Origin: an uncultured Lachnospiraceae bacterium
Lineage (GTDB): Bacteria; Bacillota; Clostridia; Lachnospirales; Lachnospiraceae
Length of the DNA stretch: 64,000 nucleotides
Direction: 5' to 3'
Assembly (NCBI GenBank): GCA_947631955.1
Contig: CANRNJ010000013.1
Location: forward strand, 37,191-101,190
The notes below the pieces were generated by a model. It ran no database searches, had not been told where the DNA came from, and worked only from the letters and a program-made list of their open reading frames with translations. Made by a program: the position numbers and the translations under genes. Of the stretch, positions 26,326 through 35,450 are shown piece by piece (positions within the stretch are counted from its first letter, which is position 1; each line of letters opens with the position of its first letter).

Positions 26326-27639
26326 ATGGGCGCATATATTTTATCGAGGAAGTTTCAGGGTAAAAGTATGCATCTTTTTTCAAAAAAATCAGTCATGAAA
26401 CAGGCTGTGCGCAGACATCACATAGACAAGGCAGTCGCCGTTTTATCGGCAATTGCCTTATTTTGTTGCCAGGTCTTCCCTGTCTGTGCGCAGGAAAAGA
26501 AAGAACAGCAGGAAGAATTACAGCTGTACGCGCAGGCGGCGGTGCTGATGGACGCAGATTCCGGGCGCGTGCTGTACGGCAAGAATGAGAAAGAGATCCT
26601 GCCTATGGCGAGCACTACGAAGATCATGACCTGTATCTTGGCGCTGGAATACGGTGATCTTGACGATATGGCGGAAGTGTCCGCGTACGCGGCGGGTATG
26701 CCGAAGGTAAAACTGTATGTCAGGCAGGGCGAAACGTATCGTCTGGAAGACCTTTTGTATTCCCTTATGCTGGAGTCCCACAACGATTCGGCGGTAGTGA
26801 TCGCGGAGGCCGTAGGAGGCAGCGTGGAAGGGTTCGCGTCGCTGATGAACCAGAAAGCGCGGGATATCGGCTGCTATGATACATATTTTATCACGCCCAA
26901 CGGATTGGACGCGGCGGTAAACGACAACGGCAGGATCCATTCCACCACGGCAAGAGATCTGGCGAAGATCATGGCGTACTGTGTGACCGATTCGCCTGCC
27001 AGAGAGCAGTTTCTCAAAATCACGCAGACGATGAGTTATGATTTTACGGACGGGACGGGGCAGAGAAGTTTTCACTGCAGCAACCACAATGCTTTTCTGG
27101 GCATGATGGAAGAGGCGGTATCGGGCAAGACCGGTTTTACCAACAACGCGGGGTACTGCTATGTGGGCGCGGTGGAGAGCAGGGGACGGATCTTCACGGT
27201 GGCGCTGCTTGCGTGCGGATGGCCCGGCAACAAGAGCTATAAGTGGAGCGACATGAAGAAACTGGCCCGGTACGGGATGGAAAAGTATGAATACGCGGAC
27301 ATATACGAGCGCCACGACTTTCCGGATATCCCGGTCAAAAACGGTATCGATGCGAAGACGGGCACGCCCTATGAGGAAGCGTATGCGGCGGTCGCGGTGG
27401 AAGACGGCGGCGTGCGCAGCTTACCGTACCTGCTGTGCGCCGAGGACGAGGTAGAAGTCAAGGTGCAGACTGCCCGGTCGCTGGATGCGCCGGTGTCAAA
27501 ACATGAGGAAGTGGGGCAGATCAGCTACTATCTGAACGGAACGCTTGTCAGGCAGTTTCCCGTCGTAACGCAGAACGCCGTCGGCGAGCGCACCTATAGA
27601 TGGATATGCGCGTATATTCTGGATCGTTTTCTGCCATGA
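26326..27639 (+). CDS. D-alanyl-D-alanine carboxypeptidase, second copy (S11 family)
   Basis: A 437-residue penicillin-binding protein with an internal signal sequence ending VCA at about residue 54, the active-site STTK (MASTTKIMT), SHN in place of SGN (LESHNDSA) and KTG (SGKTGFTN). A C-terminal domain and final helix follow. The SHN variant is seen in clostridial members, to my knowledge. It may act in vegetative wall or spore cortex trimming. The start is uncertain: the ATG at 26326 has AGGA 5-6 bases upstream, while 26368 and 26395 (MKQAVRR, closer to the signal peptide) lack a good site. It follows scpB by 26 bases. Confidence 0.88.
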   Translation: MGAYILSRKFQGKSMHLFSKKSVMKQAVRRHHIDKAVAVLSAIALFCCQVFPVCAQEKKEQQEELQLYAQAAVLMDADSGRVLYGKNEKEILPMASTTKIMTCILALEYGDLDDMAEVSAYAAGMPKVKLYVRQGETYRLEDLLYSLMLESHNDSAVVIAEAVGGSVEGFASLMNQKARDIGCYDTYFITPNGLDAAVNDNGRIHSTTARDLAKIMAYCVTDSPAREQFLKITQTMSYDFTDGTGQRSFHCSNHNAFLGMMEEAVSGKTGFTNNAGYCYVGAVESRGRIFTVALLACGWPGNKSYKWSDMKKLARYGMEKYEYADIYERHDFPDIPVKNGIDAKTGTPYEEAYAAVAVEDGGVRSLPYLLCAEDEVEVKVQTARSLDAPVSKHEEVGQISYYLNGTLVRQFPVVTQNAVGERTYRWICAYILDRFLP

Positions 27640-27721
27640 CGCCGCAAAAGAAGTTTTCCGTCGATTTTATTATTTTTTATTATAATTTTTGGAAAATTAA
27701 CTGGTCTAGGAGCCAAATCTG

Positions 27722-27730
27722 TGTTATACT
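27722..27730 (+). promoter_or_regulatory. Extended -10 promoter of the decarboxylase operon
   Basis: TGTTATACT (27722-27730), an extended -10. The best -35 candidate 17 bases upstream is TGGTCT, which is weak. It lies in an AT-rich stretch about 70 bases before the first decarboxylase gene and after a gap with no other gene. Confidence 0.5.
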
Positions 27731-27802
27731 ACGTTCGTGTGTTATGCACATCAATAATAACGTTCTATTTTTTTATTATGAAAATAAATGGAGGGCTGAA
27801 AA

Positions 27803-29230
27803 ATGAGTACTACTTCTCAAGCGAGTCAAAGAATCAATGCTTTGCTCGATGAAAACAGTTTCGTTGAGATAGGCGGTCTTGTTACGGCGAGGGCTACAGA
27901 TTTCAATCTGAAACAGGCAGAAACTCCTTCGGACGGTGTCGTGACCGGCTATGGAGTGATCGATGGCAATCTTGTGTATGTGTATAGTCAGGACGCATCC
28001 GTTTTGAACGGAACGGTCGGCGAAATGCATGCAAAGAAAATTGCAAACCTCTACGATCTGGCGTTAAAGATGGGCGCGCCTGTGATCGGGCTGATCGATT
28101 CCGCGGGGCTGAGGCTTCAGGAAGCGACGGATGCGCTCAACGGTTTTGGCGAGATCTATATGAAACAGACGCTTGCTTCCGGGGTGATCCCCCAGATCAC
28201 GGCGGTGTTTGGCAGCTGCGGCGGCGGCCTTGCCCTGATTCCCGCCCTGACGGATTTTACCTTTATGGAAGAGAAGAAAGCGAAGCTTTTTGTCAATTCA
28301 CCCAATGCGCTGGCAGGGAATGAGATCTCCAGATGCGATACCTCGTCGGCGGCGTTCCAGAGCGAAGAGAGCGGTCTGGTAGATGCGGTGGGCGATGAAG
28401 CCTCCATCCTGGCTCAGATCAGACAGCTGGTAAGTATGCTTCCCGCCAACAATGCGGAGATCGCGGTAAGCGAGTGCACGGATGATCTGAACAGAGTCTG
28501 CGAGCAGCTTTCCGACTGCGCGGGCGATACGTCCATCGCGCTGTCCCAGATCGCGGACAACGGCGTGTTCGTGGAAGTGAAACAGAATTATGCGAAGGAT
28601 ATGGCAGCGGGCTTTATCAAACTGAACGGCGCTACGGTCGGCGCGGTCGCAAACCGTACGGAAGTGTACAATGCGGACGGAGAGGTGACTGACAAGTTCG
28701 ATGCGGTGCTGTCTGCAGAGGGAGCGGAGAAAGCGGCGGAATTTATAAATTTCTGTGACGCTTTTGAGATCCCGGTGCTGTCGCTTACCAATGTAAAAGG
28801 ATTTGCGGCGACCAAGTGCTCCGAGAAGAGAGTCGCGAAGGCTGTAGGCAGACTTACCTATGCGTTTGCCAACGCAACGGTTCCGAAGGTCAACGTGATC
28901 ATCGGCAAGGCATACGGCAGCGCTTATGCAGCCATGAACTCCAAGGCGATCGGCGCGGACATTACGATTGCATGGCCGGATGCGGAGATCGGCATGATGG
29001 ACGCGGGCCTGGCTGCTAAGATCATCTGCGACGGACAAGGCTCCGAGGCGATCGACGCATGTGCAAAAGAGTATGCCGCTCTTCAGAACAATGTGGCCAG
29101 CGCGGCAAGGAGAGGGTATGTGGATCAGATCGTTGAGCCTGCCGACACAAGAAAATATGTGATCGGGGCTTTTGAAATGTTAGCTGCCAAGAGTGAAGGA
29201 CGTCCGGATAAAAAACACGGTACAGTCTAG
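27803..29230 (+). CDS. Biotin-dependent carboxyltransferase, 12S/MmdA type
   Basis: Carboxyltransferase subunit (crotonase-like twin domains) of a biotin-dependent acyl-CoA decarboxylase or carboxylase; it moves CO2 between an acyl-CoA and biotin. It is 475 residues, slightly short for MmdA. Visible landmarks are LIDSAGLRLQEA, FGSCGGGLAL in the N-terminal half and GKAYGSAYAAMNSK and AEIGMMDA in the C-terminal half. GGAGGG precedes the ATG. It heads a five-gene cluster with gamma, biotin carrier, beta and a 5S-type subunit. The acyl-CoA (methylmalonyl, malonyl or glutaconyl) cannot be told from sequence. The sodium-pump context supports a decarboxylase. Confidence 0.85.
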   Translation: MSTTSQASQRINALLDENSFVEIGGLVTARATDFNLKQAETPSDGVVTGYGVIDGNLVYVYSQDASVLNGTVGEMHAKKIANLYDLALKMGAPVIGLIDSAGLRLQEATDALNGFGEIYMKQTLASGVIPQITAVFGSCGGGLALIPALTDFTFMEEKKAKLFVNSPNALAGNEISRCDTSSAAFQSEESGLVDAVGDEASILAQIRQLVSMLPANNAEIAVSECTDDLNRVCEQLSDCAGDTSIALSQIADNGVFVEVKQNYAKDMAAGFIKLNGATVGAVANRTEVYNADGEVTDKFDAVLSAEGAEKAAEFINFCDAFEIPVLSLTNVKGFAATKCSEKRVAKAVGRLTYAFANATVPKVNVIIGKAYGSAYAAMNSKAIGADITIAWPDAEIGMMDAGLAAKIICDGQGSEAIDACAKEYAALQNNVASAARRGYVDQIVEPADTRKYVIGAFEMLAAKSEGRPDKKHGTV

Positions 29231-29247
29231 AAAGGATGATGCTTAAT

Positions 29248-29982
29248 ATGAGAAAACTATTAGTAATATTAGGTATGCTCACCTGTATGGCCGGTCTGTG
29301 CGCGTGCGGAAAAGAAGAGGCTGCCCATCCTCTCGTTGACGAGGCGGGCATGATCGAAAGCGCCGAGTATATGATACAGCAGATGAACGGGATCGTCAGC
29401 CAAGGTTCGGACATGATCGAACAGTATTCGGCGGATCCGGTCATTTATGCGGGCCTTACGGGACTTCAAAGCGCTATGGAAGACATCGGTACTTTTAACG
29501 GCACCGACGGCGGAGAGATCAGCTATAACGACGATGAGGTCATTGTCCGGGTGAACATACTGGGCTCCGACCATAACGCTGTGGTGGAATTGATCTTTGA
29601 CGACTCTATCACCACCTGCATGAGTATTGCGACAAACGTAACATACAGTCTGGGAGAAAATATGACGAAAGCGGCTTTGAATACCGTGCTGGGCATGGGG
29701 ACCGTATTTGTCGTACTGATCTTTATCAGTCTGATCATTTCCTGCTTCGGCGTGTTCAATAAGATAGGCGATAAGAAGCAGAAAGAAGAGAAGCCGGCGG
29801 CAGGCGCTGCGGCGGATCCGATCGTAGAGCAGATCGCTCAGAAAGAGGAGCTTGCCGGTGACGCGGAACTTGTGGCAGTCATAGCGGCGGCGGTCGCGGC
29901 ATATGAAGGGTCGGCGTCCACGGACGGCTTTGTTGTACGTTCAATCAGAAAATCAAATAAAAGTAAATGGCAGAATGTCTAG
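29248..29982 (+). CDS. OadG-like gamma subunit fused to an N-terminal lipoprotein domain
   Basis: A 244-residue protein. The N-terminus is a lipoprotein-type signal (LCAC lipobox near residue 20) and an extracytoplasmic domain of about 120 residues. One transmembrane helix follows (VFVVLIFISLIISCFG), then the short OadG-like cytoplasmic tail ending in VVRSIRKSNKSKWQ. OadG subunits normally have only the helix and tail, about 80-130 residues, and help assemble the sodium pump. The lipid-anchored domain is therefore extra. The ATG at 29248 has AAAGGA 11 bases upstream; ATGs at 29236 and 29239 overlap that site. It lies 17 bases after the carboxyltransferase gene. Confidence 0.82.
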   Translation: MRKLLVILGMLTCMAGLCACGKEEAAHPLVDEAGMIESAEYMIQQMNGIVSQGSDMIEQYSADPVIYAGLTGLQSAMEDIGTFNGTDGGEISYNDDEVIVRVNILGSDHNAVVELIFDDSITTCMSIATNVTYSLGENMTKAALNTVLGMGTVFVVLIFISLIISCFGVFNKIGDKKQKEEKPAAGAAADPIVEQIAQKEELAGDAELVAVIAAAVAAYEGSASTDGFVVRSIRKSNKSKWQNV

Positions 29983-30001
29983 TTTATAGGAGGATATCAA
30001 G

Positions 30002-30385
30002 ATGAAAAACTATACAATTACCGTAAACGGAAACGTATATGACGTAGTGGTTGAAGAAGGCGCGACAAGCGGAGCACCGGCGGCAGCGGCTCCTGCGGCA
30101 CCTAAGGCGGCTCCCGCTCCCGCAGCGCCCAAGGCGGCACCGGCGGCTCCCGCAGCAGGCGGCGCGGCAGGCAGGGTCAAGATCGAAGCCGGTGCGGCAG
30201 GCAAGGTATTTAAGATCGAGGCAAATGTCGGTCAGGCGGTCAAGAAAGGCGACGCGGTCGTGATCGTTGAAGCGATGAAGATGGAGATCCCTGTAGTTGC
30301 ACCTGAGGACGGTACTGTAGCAAGTATTAATGTAGCGGTAGGCGACGCGGTCGAGGCGGGCGCGCTGCTGGCGACATTAAACTAA
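30002..30385 (+). CDS. Biotin carboxyl carrier protein of the decarboxylase
   Basis: A 127-residue carrier. The first 20 residues form a beta strand region, then an Ala/Pro-rich flexible arm (repeats of APAAPKAAP) and a C-terminal biotinyl domain with the attachment motif EAMKM; the biotinylated lysine is at about residue 93. It ferries CO2 between the carboxyltransferases and the membrane beta subunit. AGGAGG precedes the ATG. It resembles MmdC/GcdC and the 1.3S transcarboxylase subunit. Only one biotin carrier is encoded here, so both carboxyltransferases probably share it. Confidence 0.95.
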   Translation: MKNYTITVNGNVYDVVVEEGATSGAPAAAAPAAPKAAPAPAAPKAAPAAPAAGGAAGRVKIEAGAAGKVFKIEANVGQAVKKGDAVVIVEAMKMEIPVVAPEDGTVASINVAVGDAVEAGALLATLN

Positions 30386-30441
30386 TCGTCGAAGCGGGTC
30401 TGTGACCGGCTTCCGAAACTATAACTACAGGAGGTTTAGAA

Positions 30442-31590
30442 ATGGATTACATTACAAATACGCTATCGAATCTGATCCACCAGACGGCTTTCTTCAATCT
30501 TGAAGTCGGCAATTACATCATGATCGTGGTAGCTTTGGTATTTCTGTATCTGGCTATCCGGCATGAGTTTGAGCCTCTGCTTTTGGTTCCGATAGCTTTT
30601 GGTATGCTGCTTGTCAATATCTATCCGGATATTATGGCTGAATACGGAGAGGGCGGCGCCGGCGGCGGTCTGCTGTATTATTTCTACAAACTGGACGAAT
30701 GGGCGATCCTTCCCTCATTGATCTTTATGGGTGTCGGCGCGATGACGGACTTCGGTCCGCTCATAGCCAATCCGAAGAGTTTTCTTCTGGGTGCGGCGGC
30801 ACAGTTCGGTATCTTTGCGGCTTATTTCGGAGCCATCGCCATGGGATTTAACGATAAGGCTGCTGCGGCGATCTCCATCATCGGCGGTGCGGACGGCCCT
30901 ACGTCCATTTTCCTTGCCGGTAAACTGCAGCAGACGGCGCTGCTCGGCCCGATCGCCGTGGCGGCTTATTCCTACATGTCGCTTGTGCCGATCATTCAGC
31001 CGCCGATCATGAAACTCCTCACGACGGAGAAAGAACGCAAGATCAAGATGGGACAGCTTCGTCCGGTCAGCAAACTGGAGAAGATCCTGTTCCCGATCAT
31101 CGTTACCATCGTGGTATCCCTGATCCTTCCCACCACGGCGCCGCTTGTCGGTATGCTGATGCTGGGCAACCTGTTCAGGGAGTGCGGCGTGGTAAGACAG
31201 CTGACGGAAACCGCATCCAATGCGCTGATGTATATCGTGGTCATCATCCTCGGTACTTCCGTAGGCGCTACCACAAGCGCGCAGGCGTTCTTGAACTGGG
31301 ATACGATCAAGATCGTAGTCCTCGGACTGCTTGCGTTCTGTTTCGGCACGGCTGCCGGTGTATTGTTCGGCAAACTGATGTGCGTCCTGACGAAGGGCAA
31401 AGTCAACCCGCTGATCGGTTCCGCAGGTGTGTCCGCGGTGCCTATGGCGGCGAGAGTATCGCAGAAGGTCGGCGCAGAGGCGGATCCGACCAACTTCCTG
31501 CTGATGCACGCAATGGGGCCCAATGTGGCGGGCGTTATCGGCACGGCGGTTGCGGCAGGTACTTTTATGGCGGTATTCGGCGTATTCTAA
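30442..31590 (+). CDS. oadB: Sodium-translocating decarboxylase beta subunit
   Basis: Integral membrane subunit that releases CO2 from carboxybiotin and uses the energy to export sodium. It is 382 residues with about ten hydrophobic segments and the conserved [10 protein letters not shown] region containing the essential Asp. The C-terminal half has [10 protein letters not shown] and [12 protein letters not shown], which are also typical of OadB/MmdB/GcdB. AGGAGG lies before the ATG. Sequence alone does not tell which decarboxylase it serves; the neighbours suggest a methylmalonyl-CoA or oxaloacetate type. Confidence 0.95.
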   Translation: MDYITNTLSNLIHQTAFFNLEVGNYIMIVVALVFLYLAIRHEFEPLLLVPIAFGMLLVNIYPDIMAEYGEGGAGGGLLYYFYKLDEWAILPSLIFMGVGAMTDFGPLIANPKSFLLGAAAQFGIFAAYFGAIAMGFNDKAAAAISIIGGADGPTSIFLAGKLQQTALLGPIAVAAYSYMSLVPIIQPPIMKLLTTEKERKIKMGQLRPVSKLEKILFPIIVTIVVSLILPTTAPLVGMLMLGNLFRECGVVRQLTETASNALMYIVVIILGTSVGATTSAQAFLNWDTIKIVVLGLLAFCFGTAAGVLFGKLMCVLTKGKVNPLIGSAGVSAVPMAARVSQKVGAEADPTNFLLMHAMGPNVAGVIGTAVAAGTFMAVFGVF

Positions 31591-31647
31591 GTAGTGGACG
31601 CCGCGCTGCGGCGGCTGTAATATGATTGATATCAGGAGGAAAATATA

Positions 31648-33069
31648 ATGGCAGAACAAAAACCTGTTAAAATTATGGAAACGGTTCTCCGTGATGCGCA
31701 TCAGTCTTTGATCGCAACAAGGATGCCTACGGAAATGATGCTTCCCATCGTGGAGAAAATGGATAAAATCGGCTATCATGCAGTAGAGTGCTGGGGCGGC
31801 GCTACATTCGACGCTTCCCTGCGTTTCCTGAAGGAAGATCCGTGGGACAGACTCAGAAAACTGCGTGACGGTTTTAAGAATACCAAACTGCAGATGCTTT
31901 TCAGAGGGCAGAATATCCTTGGATACAGACCCTATGCGGACGACGTTGTGGACAGCTTCGTTGAGAAGTCCATTGCGAACGGTATCGATATCATCCGTAT
32001 CTTCGACTGCCTGAACGATCTGAGAAACCTTCAGGAAGCGGTCAACGCGACCAATAAAGTCAAGAAGCAGGAAGGCAGAGGACATGCGCAGGTAGCGCTT
32101 TCCTATACGCTGGGCGACGCCTATACGTTGGAATACTGGACGGATATGGCTAAGAAGATCGAAGAAATGGGCGCGGATTCCATCTGCATCAAGGATATGG
32201 CGGGACTTCTCGTTCCCTATAAGGCATCCGAACTGATCACGGCAATGAAGTCCGTGACGAAGCTGCCGATCCAGCTGCACACGCACTATACTTCCGGCGT
32301 TGCGAGCATGACATACTTAAAGGCTGTAGAGGCCGGTGTTGACGTGATCGACTGCGCGATCTCTCCGTTTGCCATGGGTACGTCCCAGCCAGCGACAGAG
32401 GTTATGGTCGAAACGTTCAAGGGCACGCCTTATGATACCGGCTATGATCAGAATCTTCTGGCGGAGATCGCAGATTACTTCAGACCTTACCGTGACGAAT
32501 GTCTTGCCAGCGGGCTGCTTAATCCGAAGGTTATGGGCGTGGATATCAAGACCCTGCTTTATCAGGTGCCGGGCGGTATGCTGTCCAACATGGTAAGCCA
32601 GCTGAAAGAGCAGAACGCAGAGGATAAATACTACGACGTATTGAAAGAGATCCCTCAGGTAAGAAAAGATCTGGGCGAGCCGCCGCTTGTTACCCCTTCT
32701 TCACAGATCGTCGGTACGCAGGCTGTATTCAACGTTCTGATGGGCGAGAGATACAAGATGGCTACGAAGGAAACAAAGGCGGTGCTCCGCGGTGAGTACG
32801 GCCAGACCGTTAAACCTATGAGTCAGGAAGTCATCGATAAAGTCATTCCGGGTGAGAAGCGGATCACATGCCGTCCGGCCGATCTTCTTGAAAACGAGAT
32901 GGATAAGCTGGAGAGCGAGATGAAAGAGTGGAAACAGCAGGACGAAGACGTGCTGTCCTATGCATTGTTCCCGCAGGTTGCGACCGATTTCTTCAAATAT
33001 CGTCAGGCTCAGCAGGAGAAAGTCGATATGAGTGTGGCGGACACCAAGAATCAGGCGTATCCTGTATAA
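31648..33069 (+). CDS. Oxaloacetate decarboxylase alpha / transcarboxylase 5S carboxyltransferase, without biotin domain
   Basis: A 473-residue TIM-barrel carboxyltransferase of the pyruvate carboxylase B / OadA / 5S family, which transfers CO2 between oxaloacetate (or pyruvate) and biotin. The N-terminal LRDAHQSL motif, the metal and lysine region (CIKDMAGLL) and the metal-binding HTHYTSG are present. There is no C-terminal biotin domain, unlike long OadA, which explains the separate carrier gene upstream. AGGAGG precedes the ATG. It is the last gene of the cluster before the terminator at 33191-33241. Confidence 0.92.
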   Translation: MAEQKPVKIMETVLRDAHQSLIATRMPTEMMLPIVEKMDKIGYHAVECWGGATFDASLRFLKEDPWDRLRKLRDGFKNTKLQMLFRGQNILGYRPYADDVVDSFVEKSIANGIDIIRIFDCLNDLRNLQEAVNATNKVKKQEGRGHAQVALSYTLGDAYTLEYWTDMAKKIEEMGADSICIKDMAGLLVPYKASELITAMKSVTKLPIQLHTHYTSGVASMTYLKAVEAGVDVIDCAISPFAMGTSQPATEVMVETFKGTPYDTGYDQNLLAEIADYFRPYRDECLASGLLNPKVMGVDIKTLLYQVPGGMLSNMVSQLKEQNAEDKYYDVLKEIPQVRKDLGEPPLVTPSSQIVGTQAVFNVLMGERYKMATKETKAVLRGEYGQTVKPMSQEVIDKVIPGEKRITCRPADLLENEMDKLESEMKEWKQQDEDVLSYALFPQVATDFFKYRQAQQEKVDMSVADTKNQAYPV

Positions 33070-33190
33070 TGTCCGGCCGCTTTGCGGTCTGTGGATAAGA
33101 TCAAGACCCGCAGATCAAGATAGGCGGATCAGGGCAGACAGGCCGCAGTACGCAGACAAAGACTGGCGGACCGCGGCAGGATGAAAGCGA

Positions 33191-33241
33191 AAAAGGGACT
33201 GCTCTTCGGCGTGCGAAAGCTGCCGGAGCGCAGTCCTTTTA
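33191..33241 (+). terminator. Terminator of the decarboxylase operon
   Basis: GGACTGC pairs with GCAGTCC, with an inner stem CTTCGGC/GCCGGAG and TTTT after it. It lies about 120 bases after the last gene of the operon. The rest of the gap 33070-33381 shows no gene or other convincing signal. Confidence 0.75.
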
Positions 33242-33381
33242 TAATACGGCTCGGCAGAGCCGGATAAAATCGTCATATGGCGGAAAGCGCCGAGGGCTGC
33301 ATTATAAGTTCAGGGGATCTTCGGCGGTTGAGCGGCGCGGCAAAGCAGAGAAGCCGTATATAAATGTCAGGAGGAGAAACG

Positions 33382-34716
33382 ATGAGAAATCTTACACAGG
33401 GCAGACCGATCAAGGTCATTTTATTGTTTGCTGTCCCGCTGTATATCGGGCAGCTGTTTCAGCTGGGCTACAGCTTAATAGACACGCGGATCATCGGCAG
33501 TACCTTGGGCGAAGCCTCTTTGGCGGCGGTAGGAGCGACCACCTCTCTCAATGATCTGCTGATCGAATTTATAAACGGTGTGATCTGCGGTTACGGCATT
33601 ATCATAGCCACTTATTTTGGCGCGCAGGACGAAAAAAATCTGCGCAGGTCTATCGGCGGGACAGTGGTGTTAAGCGTGGCCCTTACCGTGCTTTTGAGTA
33701 TTGTGTGCCTGATTTTTTTATCCCCTGTTTTGGATTTCCTGAATGTTTCACAGGAACTTATTCCGGAAGCTTCCGATTATATCAGGATCATTATCGCGGG
33801 ACTGATCGCCACGACTCTGTACAATGTGTGTGCAGCCATCCTGCGGGCGATAGGCGATTCCTTCACACCGCTGCTGTTTTTGATCGTTTCTAATCTTCTG
33901 AACATTGCACTGGACTATTTGCTGATCCTTCGGTTTGACATGGGCGTTACGGGCGCGGCGCTTGCCACCGTTGCATCGCAGGCGCTGTCGGCACTGCTGT
34001 GCTTTCTGTACATGCGGAAAAAATATCCCCGGATCCGTCTGCATACAGGCGATCTGGCCCCGGAAAAGGAGCTGTATAAGGAGCTTCTGCCGCGCGGATT
34101 TTCCATGGGATTTATGCTTTCCTTCGTATTGATGGGCTCTCTGGCGCTGCAGACGGCGATCAACGCGCTGGGGACGAACATCATCGTGGCGCACACGGGA
34201 GCGCGGAAAGCCACTTCTTTGTTTTTGATGATCTTTTTTGTTCTGGGAACGGCGCTTGCCACCTATTGCGGGCAGAATCTGGGCGCAGAAGAGTATGGGC
34301 GCATCAGGCAGGGAATACGCGATACCATCTTGTTTTCCCTCTGCTGGTACCTGTTCGTCCTGCTGATCGTATTTACGCTGTCACCAACGATCATCAGCCT
34401 GATCACGGCCAGTCAGGAGCCGGAGATCATCAATAACGCGGTCCTTTATTTAAAAGTCAACGCATCCTTTTACTTCCTGCCCGCTGTGATCTGCATTTTG
34501 CGGAACAGTATGCAGGGTTTCGGGGACAGCCGGACGCCGCTTGTTTCAAGCCTGATCGAACTGGCGGGGAAGGTGCTGATCGCGTATCTTTTGGTGCCGG
34601 GTCTGCAATATATGGGCGTGGTGCTGTCCGAGCCTATTGTGTGGGCGCTTATGGTGATCCCTCTGATCGTCAGTATTCTCCGCAATCCCATTATGCGGAA
34701 AGTCCGGACCGATTGA
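33382..34716 (+). CDS. MATE family multidrug/toxin exporter
   Basis: A 444-residue inner-membrane protein with twelve predicted helices in two MATE halves. It begins RNLTQGRPIKVILLFAVPLY, with internal features such as GDSFTPLLFL and the matching C-terminal GFGDSRTPLVS. MATE proteins export cationic drugs or metabolites using sodium or proton gradients. The ATG at 33382 has AGGAGGAG five bases upstream. A TetR regulator follows 150 bases downstream with its own promoter, so the pair is a plausible exporter-regulator set. The substrate is unknown. Confidence 0.93.
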   Translation: MRNLTQGRPIKVILLFAVPLYIGQLFQLGYSLIDTRIIGSTLGEASLAAVGATTSLNDLLIEFINGVICGYGIIIATYFGAQDEKNLRRSIGGTVVLSVALTVLLSIVCLIFLSPVLDFLNVSQELIPEASDYIRIIIAGLIATTLYNVCAAILRAIGDSFTPLLFLIVSNLLNIALDYLLILRFDMGVTGAALATVASQALSALLCFLYMRKKYPRIRLHTGDLAPEKELYKELLPRGFSMGFMLSFVLMGSLALQTAINALGTNIIVAHTGARKATSLFLMIFFVLGTALATYCGQNLGAEEYGRIRQGIRDTILFSLCWYLFVLLIVFTLSPTIISLITASQEPEIINNAVLYLKVNASFYFLPAVICILRNSMQGFGDSRTPLVSSLIELAGKVLIAYLLVPGLQYMGVVLSEPIVWALMVIPLIVSILRNPIMRKVRTD

Positions 34717-34786
34717 TACCGAAGGGCCGCATCAAAAAAGTCTGGCCGGGTCCGTTTTCGGGAGTCCGCTTTTTGAAAATAAGTGA

Positions 34787-34828
34787 TTGACTTAGGTTAC
34801 ATAATATATTATAATAACATATGTTACC
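34787..34828 (+). promoter_or_regulatory. Promoter with overlapping inverted-repeat operator for the TetR gene
   Basis: TTGACT (34787-34792), a 17-base spacer and TATAAT (34810-34815). An inverted repeat, GGTTACATA (34795-34803) and TATGTTACC (34820-34828), matching at 8 of 9 positions, straddles the -10 box. This is the expected layout for autoregulation by the TetR protein encoded 42 bases downstream. Confidence 0.7.
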
Positions 34829-34869
34829 AAAAAAGATGATAAAGTACCGTACGAGAGAGGTTATGTCAT

Positions 34870-35421
34870 ATGGCAAGAAAAGAAACGATCACAAAGAATG
34901 AAATATTGAACGCGGCATTTGAGATGACCAGACAGATGGGTTTTTCGCAGGTGAGCGCAAGGACGCTCGCGGCCAGAGCGGGATGCTCGACGCAGCCGAT
35001 CTTCCGTGTTTACAAGAATATGGAAGAACTGGGGGAAGACCTGTATAACAAAGCGATATCATTCTTTAACGAGTATTATGATAATTTCCCGAAGACGAGC
35101 GAAACGCCGTTTGTCAATCTGGGATTAGCGTATATCCGTTTCGCACAGGAAGAACAGCAGCTGTTCCGGCTCCTTTTCATGGCGGAGAACCGGCACGGCA
35201 AGAGCCTGTACGATCTGCTTAACGGGTCGAACGGTTCTGTGGTCAAAGAGATCAATAACGCAAAATTCTATGGTTGCAAGGATCCCAGCGGCATGTTCAT
35301 GAGAATGTGGATATTCATTCACGGATCCGCATGTATGTCTTTGACCGGCGACTATGATCTTCAGGAAGAAGATACGGTCAAATTGCTGGAAGAATCCTAC
35401 AAGGCGTTTCTGAATCTATAG
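34870..35421 (+). CDS. TetR/AcrR family transcriptional regulator
   Basis: A 183-residue repressor-type regulator with an N-terminal TetR helix-turn-helix (ILNAAFEMTRQMGFSQVSAR, then AGCSTQPIFRVYKN) and a helical ligand-binding domain of the WHG type. AGAGG lies before the ATG at 34870. The promoter upstream overlaps an inverted repeat that is a good candidate operator. It may control itself and perhaps the MATE exporter; the exporter lies upstream on the same strand and would need its own copy of the site, which I do not see. Confidence 0.92.
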   Translation: MARKETITKNEILNAAFEMTRQMGFSQVSARTLAARAGCSTQPIFRVYKNMEELGEDLYNKAISFFNEYYDNFPKTSETPFVNLGLAYIRFAQEEQQLFRLLFMAENRHGKSLYDLLNGSNGSVVKEINNAKFYGCKDPSGMFMRMWIFIHGSACMSLTGDYDLQEEDTVKLLEESYKAFLNL

Positions 35422-35450
35422 AACAGGGAAAGGCATGTCCGGGATAAAAG

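Noticed and set aside
24815..26383. Long minus-strand frame (522 codons) opposite scpA and scpB
   Set aside because: Antisense shadow of well-identified genes; composition and lack of family features argue against coding. The same holds for long minus-strand frames opposite alaS, glyS, the M16 peptidase, rnfC, the decarboxylase genes and the SpoIID gene.
34717..34786. Terminator after the MATE gene
   Set aside because: CGGGTCCG/CGGGAGTCCG arms pair poorly; a T-run is present but the stem is too imperfect to claim.
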